Origin: Polynucleobacter meluiroseus
GTDB lineage: Bacteria > Pseudomonadota > Gammaproteobacteria > Burkholderiales > Burkholderiaceae
DNA: 6,355 nt
Assembly: GCA_945867755.1 (NCBI GenBank)
Contig: CAMBJN010000086.1
Coordinates: 1-6,355 of the forward strand
Direction of reading: 5' to 3'
Positions 1 to 5,586 of this stretch are shown piece after piece. The notes under the pieces are model-generated. The model was not told where the DNA came from. It saw only the letters and a program-made list of their open reading frames with translations, and did no database searches. Numbering within the stretch: position 1 is the stretch's first letter; the number at the start of each line of letters is the position of its first letter. Made by a program: the position numbers and the translations under genes.

Positions 1-165
1 CGCTTTTTTTAATTCAATTCTTTGATTAGGGAAGGCTCTTGCGCCCAACTCACTGACAACTTCGCCATCGACCAATACCAAGCCCTGCTCAATATAGTTG
101 TCAGCTTCGCGTCTCGAGCAAATTCCTTGCTCAGACATTAGTTTTGAAATGCGTACTTTTTCCAC
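1..165 (-). CDS. rRNA pseudouridine synthase, RsuA/RluF family, N-terminal part (runs off the window)
   Basis: The reading frame enters from the left edge and shows 55 N-terminal residues. It contains an S4 RNA-binding domain from about residue 4, with the stretch VRISKLMSEQGICSRREAD followed by YIEQGLVLVDGEVV. This closely resembles the S4 domain of the RsuA/RluB/RluE/RluF pseudouridine synthases, and RluF in particular. These enzymes isomerise single uridines in rRNA; the S4 domain docks the enzyme on RNA and the catalytic domain follows it. The catalytic part with its aspartate is outside the window, so the target base cannot be named. The start is GTG at 165-163: an in-frame TAA lies at 183-181, and the only later conventional start would remove part of the S4 helix. 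There is no Shine-Dalgarno sequence, but a GATAAT box ends 7 nt before the GTG. It lies 59 bp downstream of the antiporter gene on the same strand, separated by a hairpin. Confidence 0.85.
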   Translation of the reverse strand, partial: MEKVRISKLMSEQGICSRREADNYIEQGLVLVDGEVVSELGARAFPNQRIELKKA

Positions 166-172
166 AGGGGTG

Positions 173-202
173 ATTATCGCTTACTTAGAATGCCCTAGCC
201 AA
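173..202 (-). promoter_or_regulatory. Candidate sigma70 promoter for the pseudouridine synthase gene
   Basis: Reading the minus strand, TTGGCT (202-197) is followed after 18 nt by GATAAT (178-173). They match the -35 consensus TTGACA at 4 of 6 positions and the -10 consensus TATAAT at 5 of 6. Transcription would start within a base or two of the GTG at 165, giving a leaderless or nearly leaderless mRNA, in keeping with the absent Shine-Dalgarno. The box lies just past the hairpin that ends the antiporter gene, so the two genes may be transcribed separately. Sequence match only. Confidence 0.4.
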
Positions 203-226
203 AATGATCCTGCTGCACGGATCATC
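201..226 (-). terminator. Weak candidate intrinsic terminator after the antiporter gene
   Basis: On the minus strand ATGATCC (225-219) and GGATCAT (210-204) form a perfect 7-bp stem around an 8-nt loop, followed by a short T run (four T including the last stem base). The antiporter stop codon TGA (227-225) touches the foot of the stem. The stem is short and the T tract brief, so termination may be partial. Its position between two same-strand genes, just ahead of a promoter-like sequence, supports a terminator role. Confidence 0.4.
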
Positions 227-2003
227 ATGGTTGTGGAGTCTGACTATTTTCTTTGAATGATTCTGTTAAAGCTATTTGAAGTTTGGTATGGATCTTCATC
301 AGTTGTTTGCGTAGCAGGTAAATGACTGTGCCCATCAATATGGCCAGGATGAAGAGCATGCCTATCGGAGGAAGGATGCTGGAGCTCAAAGCTGAAACCA
401 AAACCATTAAGGAAACAATCGCTAAAACTGGCATCAATTGAGTGAACAGCATTTGAGTGGCGACGGTGTCTTCAGAAGAGTGGTTTTTAGAGTGAAGTTG
501 AGCATCGGCTAACAACATTCCGAGAGCCTCTAATTTTTTGTAAATCGCGAATAAAAACGGCGCTGATAGCAATAGGCTTGTGGCCCACATGAAGGCTTGT
601 TGGTAGGTTTCGGTGAACCATGTCAAATGTCCTGTATCGACATAACCGTTGAGGAAGGAGAATAATTTGGTAGCGGATAAGAACAAAGCGATGACCACGC
701 AGGCATTCACAAAAACGTGGAATGTGATTCTTCTCACGAATGGTCGGATGTCTGAACGCATTTGATTATCAGAGCGAATTTGACCAAGCCATTCTGAATA
801 TTGCACAAACACATTTTTAATCGGATTTGGAATACGCTTGCCCATCCAATCACTCAATGGGTCAGACCCTTTGATCAAGTAAGGGGTGAAGAGGGTGGTG
901 ATGACGGAAACTGCGACAACAATTGGGTACAAGAAGTCGCTGGTGACATTCAGCGTTAATCCAAGCGATGCAATGATGAATGAAAATTCACCAATTTGTG
1001 CTTTACCCATACCAACACGCATGGATGTTCTACCATCATGGCCGGTGATAAAAGTGCCCATGCTGCATGAGGTAATTTTGATGGTTATCACTGCAAAACT
1101 GATGAGGGTAATTGGAATGGCATATTTCCAAATAACACTCGGATCTAGAAGAAGACCAATGGTCACAAAGAAGATGGCAATGAACATGTCTTTGACAGGT
1201 TCAATTAACTTTTCAATTGAATGAATATGACGAGACTCTGCCATGATGGCGCCGATTAAAAACGCCCCCAAAGCAACGCTGTACTCCATTTTTATCACCA
1301 ATAGGCAAAAGCCAAAACAAAGACCTAAGACCGTGATCAACAACATTTCTTTGCGATGAAACTTTGCAACCACATTCAGTAGTCGTGGAATCAACAGAAT
1401 GCCAACCGCCAAAGAAATGGTCATGAATAAAATCAACTCACCAATCGTCATGGCTGCATCAACCGCTTCTAATTGACCGGTTGTGGCAATACCTGTGAGC
1501 ATCACAATCAAGCTGATGGCAAGAATATCTTCAACAATCAAAATGCCATAAATAAGTTGGGCAAATTTTTCTTTCTTTAAGCCCAGCTCTTCAAGAGCCT
1601 TGACAGTAATGGTGGTTGAGGAGATGGCCATCATGGCGCCCAAGAAAATAGAATTCATTGGCGACCAACTAAAGAAACGCCCAATTTCATAACCAGCCCA
1701 AATGAGCAGCACAATTTGAGCAATGGCTGCCACAAATGCAGTTGCACCCACTTTAGCTAGTTTTCTTAGGCTAAATTCAAGGCCTAAGCCAAACATCAAA
1801 AATACAACGCCAAGCTCCCCTAGAGTTTTAATTGTCTTTTCGTCAGAAATAAATGGAACAGCGGTGGTGTATGGCCCGATAATGAGGCCCGCAATGATGT
1901 AACCCAAGACAACCGGTTGTTTTAGGTAATGGAAGATCACCGTGACTACGCCGGCAGTGAGCATGATGACTGCCAAGTCTTTGATGAAATCTACTCCATG
2001 CAT
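225..2003 (-). CDS. CPA2 family (Kef-type) cation:proton antiporter without RCK domain
   Basis: A 592-residue inner-membrane protein of the monovalent cation:proton antiporter-2 family, which exchanges K+ or Na+ for protons. About 12-13 membrane segments fill residues 6-378. Family marks are the GYIIAGLIIGP segment (34-44), GELGVVFLMFGLGLEFS (62-78), SSTTITVKALEELG (128-141, the unwound crossing helix), VED at 157-159 (E158-D159 in the ion-binding position), and GMGKAQIGEFSF (331-342) with K334 in the core. KefB and KefC carry a C-terminal TrkA-N nucleotide-binding domain; this protein has none. Instead, a basic linker (380-424) leads to roughly four more hydrophobic segments (about 422-447, 470-490, 520-541, 543-565) and a short polar tail. 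Glutathione gating of the Kef kind is therefore unlikely, and the ion cannot be read from sequence. The ATG at 2003 is supported by AAGGA about 9 nt upstream. It is divergent from uup. Confidence 0.9.
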   Translation of the reverse strand: MHGVDFIKDLAVIMLTAGVVTVIFHYLKQPVVLGYIIAGLIIGPYTTAVPFISDEKTIKTLGELGVVFLMFGLGLEFSLRKLAKVGATAFVAAIAQIVLLIWAGYEIGRFFSWSPMNSIFLGAMMAISSTTITVKALEELGLKKEKFAQLIYGILIVEDILAISLIVMLTGIATTGQLEAVDAAMTIGELILFMTISLAVGILLIPRLLNVVAKFHRKEMLLITVLGLCFGFCLLVIKMEYSVALGAFLIGAIMAESRHIHSIEKLIEPVKDMFIAIFFVTIGLLLDPSVIWKYAIPITLISFAVITIKITSCSMGTFITGHDGRTSMRVGMGKAQIGEFSFIIASLGLTLNVTSDFLYPIVVAVSVITTLFTPYLIKGSDPLSDWMGKRIPNPIKNVFVQYSEWLGQIRSDNQMRSDIRPFVRRITFHVFVNACVVIALFLSATKLFSFLNGYVDTGHLTWFTETYQQAFMWATSLLLSAPFLFAIYKKLEALGMLLADAQLHSKNHSSEDTVATQMLFTQLMPVLAIVSLMVLVSALSSSILPPIGMLFILAILMGTVIYLLRKQLMKIHTKLQIALTESFKENSQTPQP

Positions 2004-2047
2004 ACGTTTAGTTCCTTTTTAAATTTAACCGCGATAATGTGATTATG
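2004..2047. promoter_or_regulatory. Divergent promoter region between the antiporter and uup
   Basis: The gap between the two start codons is 41 bp, so each promoter must sit in it or inside the opposite gene. On the plus strand GATAAT (2033-2038) matches the -10 consensus at 5 of 6 positions and ends 6 nt before the uup ATG; no good -35 hexamer lies at the usual distance (AGTTCC-like only). On the minus strand CATAAT (2047-2042) is a possible -10 for the antiporter, with TTGCGT (2072-2067) 19 nt upstream; it would give a leader of about 30 nt holding the AAGGA site. The two -10 candidates are almost adjacent, so polymerases would compete. Inferred from consensus matches only. Confidence 0.35.
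2013..2017 (-). promoter_or_regulatory. Shine-Dalgarno of the antiporter gene
   Basis: The minus strand reads AAAAAGGAACTAAACGT directly before the ATG at 2003-2001. AAGGA occupies 2017-2013, nine bases from the start codon. It is the only clear Shine-Dalgarno sequence among the five genes here and fixes this start. Confidence 0.7.
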
Positions 2048-3979
2048 GCTTTAATTGTTTTAAATGACGCAAAACTGGCTTTTGGCCACGTTGACTTGCT
2101 GGCTAATACCCAATTCTCACTTGAATCCTGTGAACGCATTGGCTTAATTGGCCGAAATGGCACCGGTAAGTCATCTTTACTCAAGATTTTAGCGGGTTTG
2201 GAAAAACTCGATGATGGCAGCTTGCAATACCAGCAAGGCTTGCGCATGGCCTATGTTGCCCAGGAACCGATCTTTGATCCTACTGAGACAGTTTTTCATG
2301 CGGTTTCGCAAGGGGTGGCTGAAGTCAAAGCGCTCAGAGAAGAATATGAAGAGCTCAGCGTGGCTGAGTGGAATGATGACTCCCACCACCGTTTAGATGA
2401 AATTCAATCTCAACTAGAGTCAATGAGTGGTTGGAACTGGGAGCAGCGCGTTCATGAAACCTTGGATCGTTTGCATTTGGATCCAGATATTGCAATCGGT
2501 GCTTTGTCTGGCGGTAATCGCAAGCGTGTGGCTTTGGCTCAAGCATTGGTGGCGGTTCCCGATGTTCTATTTCTAGATGAGCCCACCAACCATTTGGATC
2601 TGGATTCAATCACTTGGCTAGAAGAGTTGTTAAAAGCATTCAAGGGCTCAGTGGTATTGATCACCCATGACCGTGCTTTCTTGGATGCTGTCAGCACTCA
2701 AATTATGGAACTCGATCGCGGTATCTTAAGAAGCTACCCTGGTAATTTCACAGCTTATGAAATCTTAAAAGAGCAGGAGATAGCTTCTGAGGCATTGGCT
2801 AATGCTCGTGCCGATAAATTGTTGGCACAAGAAGAGGTTTGGATCCGTAAAGGTGTTGAAGCTCGTCGAACCCGAAGTGTTGGACGCATTGCTCGTCTTG
2901 AAAAGCTCAGAGAAATACGGGTGGCGCGAAGAGACGCTATGGGACAGATCAAGCTATCCGTTGCATCAGGTAATCGCAGTGGAAAAATTGTGGCTGATTT
3001 AGAAAATGTCAGCAAATCGTATGATCGCCCAATTGTTAAAGACTTCACTGCCACCATCTTGCGTGGCGACAAGGTTGGCTTACTAGGCCCCAACGGCGCC
3101 GGCAAAACAACACTACTTAAGTTGATCCTTGGATCTATTCAACCTGACAGCGGCACTGCCACGATGGGCTCTCAAATTGATGTGGCTTATTTTGACCAGA
3201 TGCGCGAAGGCCTTGATCTGAATGCAACACTGGAGGACTACATCAGTCCTGGTAGCGAGTGGATTGAAATCAATGGCGCACGCAAGCACGTTAAAAGTTA
3301 TCTCAATGATTTCTTGTTCTCTCCTGAGAGAGCAAATTCACCCGTGAGCACTTTATCGGGTGGTGAGCGCAATCGACTCTTACTGGCCCGATTATTTGCC
3401 AGACCAGCCAACGTCTTGGTTCTTGATGAGCCAACCAATGACTTAGACATAGATACCCTGGAATTATTGGAGCAATTATTGCAAGATTACAAAGGCACTG
3501 TTTTCTTGGTCAGTCACGACAGAGCATTTTTAGACAATGTGGTCACTTCAATCATTGCTTATGAGGGCGATGGCTTCTGGCGTGAGTACGAGGGCGGCTA
3601 CGAAGATTGGAAGATTCAGAAAAAGAGATCAGAAGAGTATCGAAGCAATCAATCTGGCAGCCCTGAGCCAGCTAAGTCAAAGTCTCCAGCATCAGAGCCT
3701 GTCAAGGTGACATCAAATAAAGAAGCGCCTAAGCCCCAAAAGTCAGCGGTGCAAAAGTTAAATGGCAAAGAGCGTGCTGAGCTTGAGGCCATTCCATTGC
3801 AAATCGATGATCTTGAAAAAGAGCAAGCAGCTATCAGTGAAAGCTTAGGTGATCCAGAAATTTATAAAAATAGACCAGCCGATGTGATTACTTTGCAAGA
3901 AAACCTGAAAATCATTGAAGACAAACTCAGTGCCTTGATGGCGCGATGGGAAGATCTTTTAGAGCGCTCGAATTCTTGA
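2045..3979 (+). CDS. uup: ABC-F family ATPase Uup
   Basis: A 644-residue soluble ABC-F protein with two ATPase domains in one chain and no membrane segment. The first domain has Walker A GRNGTGKS (36-43), signature LSGG (154-157), Walker B ending D178-E179 and switch histidine H208. The second has Walker A GPNGAGKT (348-355), LSGG (437-440), D461-E462 and H491. All catalytic residues are present, so both sites should bind and hydrolyse ATP. Between them lies the charged helical linker (about 235-305) that in ABC-F proteins reaches into the ribosomal E site. A Pro/Lys/Ser-rich spacer (about 535-568) leads to a C-terminal helical coiled-coil domain (about 572-642), typical of Uup. Uup is linked to ribosome function and to precise excision of transposons, and its C-terminal domain binds DNA in E. 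coli. The start is ATG 2045, giving MALIVLNDAKLAFG; an in-frame GTG at 2039 would add two residues and has no better support. No Shine-Dalgarno is visible. Confidence 0.93.
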   Translation: MALIVLNDAKLAFGHVDLLANTQFSLESCERIGLIGRNGTGKSSLLKILAGLEKLDDGSLQYQQGLRMAYVAQEPIFDPTETVFHAVSQGVAEVKALREEYEELSVAEWNDDSHHRLDEIQSQLESMSGWNWEQRVHETLDRLHLDPDIAIGALSGGNRKRVALAQALVAVPDVLFLDEPTNHLDLDSITWLEELLKAFKGSVVLITHDRAFLDAVSTQIMELDRGILRSYPGNFTAYEILKEQEIASEALANARADKLLAQEEVWIRKGVEARRTRSVGRIARLEKLREIRVARRDAMGQIKLSVASGNRSGKIVADLENVSKSYDRPIVKDFTATILRGDKVGLLGPNGAGKTTLLKLILGSIQPDSGTATMGSQIDVAYFDQMREGLDLNATLEDYISPGSEWIEINGARKHVKSYLNDFLFSPERANSPVSTLSGGERNRLLLARLFARPANVLVLDEPTNDLDIDTLELLEQLLQDYKGTVFLVSHDRAFLDNVVTSIIAYEGDGFWREYEGGYEDWKIQKKRSEEYRSNQSGSPEPAKSKSPASEPVKVTSNKEAPKPQKSAVQKLNGKERAELEAIPLQIDDLEKEQAAISESLGDPEIYKNRPADVITLQENLKIIEDKLSALMARWEDLLERSNS

Positions 3980-4020
3980 AGTAATTTCTTAAAGCGATAA
4001 AGTCCTTAATGAATTAAGTA
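3980..4020. other. Convergent intergenic gap with a weak inverted repeat
   Basis: Uup and the flavocytochrome gene end facing each other, 41 bp apart. The only symmetry is CTTAAT-GA-ATTAAG (4005-4018). It is entirely AT-rich in its stem apart from the outer C-G pair, with a loop too tight unless the inner pairs open, and no T run follows on either strand. It is at best a poor bidirectional terminator; transcription may run through or end inside the genes. Confidence 0.3.
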
Positions 4021-5472
4021 TCAGTGAAGTGTTGCATAAATTGCTGCTGAAAGGAGTGCAGCGCTTCCTAGAATAGCGCTGATCACACTTCGCCTATTCT
4101 TGGGATTCTTTTTCCCGAAATCATATTGAAACTTTTCAGATGCAATGTTTGCCAAAGGGGCGCCGAATTGATCGAGACTTGTTTCAACTGAATCAATCAT
4201 CTCTGCGGGACCGCAAATCATGAACTGCGCTGTCTTTGAATTAATTTGGTGAGCGCTCAGCATTCTTTCAAGCATTGTTGTATCCAGCACCCCTGTTAGA
4301 CCTTGCCAATCGCTTGTTGGTTCGGAAACCAGTTGAATCACCTCTAGGTGCTTGAATGATTCAAGTCTTACCATGTCTTTGAGATTAATCGCTTGCTCCG
4401 TCACCCGATTGCCGTAAATCAATAAGATCTTTTTATTCATTAAGCTTGTATCTTGGTCACGTTCTATTTGGCGCAAGATACTGATCATTGGAGCTACACC
4501 AACACCTCCTGCAATCATGACCAGTTGATCTTGATCGTTTGAAAATGCCTCAACACCAAAATTGCCATAAGGACCATCGACAAACATCTTGTGACCAGCT
4601 TGTAGTTGACTGATTTGATGGGTGAAGTCACCGACATCTTTGATCAAGAAGCTGATGTCAGAGGAGTTTTTGCTAGCGCAAGACGCAATCGAAAATGGAT
4701 TCTCTGGCATCGGCGAGCTGCTGCCAATTTTTAACCATGCAAATTGACCCGCTTGGTAATTCATCTGATTGGCCGCAGGATGTTTAAGCACCAGCTCCCA
4801 AATACCCATGGACACTTGTTTGATCGACATCACTTCGTAAGCGTTTTTATTTTGTATGAGGGGCTTAACAACATAAGTCCAAACAACACTCAACAAGGCA
4901 AGCCCAAGCATTAGCTGCCAATAAGCTTTCACCCAAAGTTCTTGGGCATACCTACCGGCATCAATGGTATGAAAAAATCCAACGGTGGCGATGATGAGCG
5001 CCAAGACCACATGGCTCAAACGCCAAGCTTCGTAGCTGATCTCAGAACTTTTTCTTGTGATTGCTAGACCCACGAGGCAAATTAAGGCAAACAAACTCAA
5101 CATACCTGTTAAACCTGATGCGAGCGTCAGGCCTAGAAAGTTTTGGTGAGATGCGCCCATCATCCAGACAGGTTGACTCGGTAGGGTGTACATAAAAGGG
5201 TGGACCAGTAAAAATACCAAAGCGGTTCTGGCAAACAGTTGATGAACTTGCAAGACCCAATCAATGCCCAAGATTTTGGAAAGTAACTTCACCCGGCCAG
5301 ACAGCCAAAATTCAATCAGAATGATGTTGAAGCCAATCATGGCCAAACTTGAAGACAGTTCATCAGTCCATGGTCTATTGGGAAGGCTTAGTCCCATAGA
5401 AATACTCAGGGGTAGCAAAACAAGACTTAGGTAAATCAATAAGCTGATGCAGCTCAACACATTTATGACCAT
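4021..5472 (-). CDS. Ferric-reductase-like membrane flavocytochrome (di-heme domain plus FAD/NAD(P)H reductase domain)
   Basis: Numbered from the ATG at 5472 (483 residues). The N-terminal half has about six membrane segments with two histidine pairs, H77/H91 and H154/H168, each 14 apart on its helix, the ligand pattern for two stacked b hemes in ferric reductases and NOX enzymes. The C-terminal half is a ferredoxin-NADP reductase fold: FAD-binding NPFSIAS (258-264), GPYGNFG (300-306), nucleotide-binding GGVGVAP (322-328), CGP (420-422). Electrons would pass from cytosolic NAD(P)H through FAD and the hemes to an acceptor across the inner membrane, perhaps ferric iron or oxygen; the acceptor is not readable. 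Oddities: asparagine replaces the usual H or R before PFS, and a hydrophobic segment (about 461-481) follows the reductase domain after a KKNPKNRR basic stretch. Start: the frame extends to a TTG at 5511 (496 residues), but ATG 5472 directly precedes the first membrane helix and has CATAAT six bases upstream. Divergent from the TDT gene. Confidence 0.85.
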   Translation of the reverse strand: MVINVLSCISLLIYLSLVLLPLSISMGLSLPNRPWTDELSSSLAMIGFNIILIEFWLSGRVKLLSKILGIDWVLQVHQLFARTALVFLLVHPFMYTLPSQPVWMMGASHQNFLGLTLASGLTGMLSLFALICLVGLAITRKSSEISYEAWRLSHVVLALIIATVGFFHTIDAGRYAQELWVKAYWQLMLGLALLSVVWTYVVKPLIQNKNAYEVMSIKQVSMGIWELVLKHPAANQMNYQAGQFAWLKIGSSSPMPENPFSIASCASKNSSDISFLIKDVGDFTHQISQLQAGHKMFVDGPYGNFGVEAFSNDQDQLVMIAGGVGVAPMISILRQIERDQDTSLMNKKILLIYGNRVTEQAINLKDMVRLESFKHLEVIQLVSEPTSDWQGLTGVLDTTMLERMLSAHQINSKTAQFMICGPAEMIDSVETSLDQFGAPLANIASEKFQYDFGKKNPKNRRSVISAILGSAALLSAAIYATLH

Positions 5473-5478
5473 ATTCCC

Positions 5479-5484
5479 ATTATG
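5479..5484 (-). promoter_or_regulatory. Candidate -10 box of the flavocytochrome gene
   Basis: The minus strand reads CATAAT (5484-5479), then GGGAAT, then the ATG at 5472. CATAAT matches the -10 consensus at 5 of 6 positions and would start transcription at or next to the ATG. No good -35 is present at 16-18 bp; TTGCTA (5512-5507) matches 4 of 6 but sits 22 bp away. GGGA is too close to the ATG to act as a usual Shine-Dalgarno. If this box is used, the TTG start at 5511 cannot be translated from that transcript. Confidence 0.3.
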
Positions 5485-5520
5485 ATTGCGTACCAAAGTT
5501 ATTTCTAGCAAAAATGATAA

Positions 5521-5530
5521 ATTTATAAAT
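5521..5530. repeat. AT palindrome ATTTATAAAT
   Basis: A perfect 10-bp palindrome in an AT-only stretch between the divergent genes. It holds a TATAAA hexamer on each strand (5524-5529 plus, 5527-5522 minus), so it could serve as a -10 element in either direction or simply ease DNA melting. No -35 hexamer at the right distance was found on either strand. Confidence 0.3.
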
Positions 5531-5540
5531 AATAAGAATC

Positions 5541-5560
5541 TCGATTAATCGCTTAATCGA
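5541..5560. promoter_or_regulatory. Dyad, candidate operator between the flavocytochrome and TDT genes
   Basis: TCGATTAA (5541-5548) and its exact reverse complement TTAATCGA (5553-5560) flank a TCGC spacer, an 8+8 bp perfect dyad. It contains the shorter palindrome CGATTAATCG (5542-5551). A further TTAATC unit follows at 5565-5570, making three copies of TTAATC (5545, 5553, 5565). It lies 26 bp before the TDT start codon and 68 bp before the flavocytochrome ATG, where a dimeric repressor or activator could act on both genes. It does not match the FNR half-site pattern TTGAT-N4-ATCAA. The regulator is unknown. Confidence 0.4.
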
Positions 5561-5586
5561 TCATTTAATCAATCACACTGGTCACC

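Noticed and set aside
886..1224. Plus-strand 112-codon open frame opposite the antiporter gene
   Set aside because: It lies entirely antisense to a well-supported membrane protein, shows no family motif, and is explained as a shadow of the antiporter codons.
2755..3105. Minus-strand 116-codon frame opposite uup
   Set aside because: It is antisense to the linker and second Walker A region of Uup; the product is a low-quality Arg/Ser/Leu-rich string with no recognisable domain.
2045..3979. Antibiotic-resistance (ARE) type ABC-F protein
   Set aside because: The C-terminal coiled-coil domain after a Pro/Lys/Ser-rich spacer and the overall length fit the housekeeping Uup branch, and no resistance or mobile context is present.
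4021..5472. MsrQ (heme partner of methionine sulfoxide reductase)
   Set aside because: MsrQ is only the membrane domain, without a fused flavin/NAD(P)H module, and is next to msrP. Here both FNR motifs are fused and no msrP is visible.
5512..5540. Fur box near the ferric-reductase-like gene
   Set aside because: The AT-rich bases resemble parts of the GATAAT repeats of a Fur site, but no 19-bp stretch matches well and AT-only DNA gives such partial matches easily.
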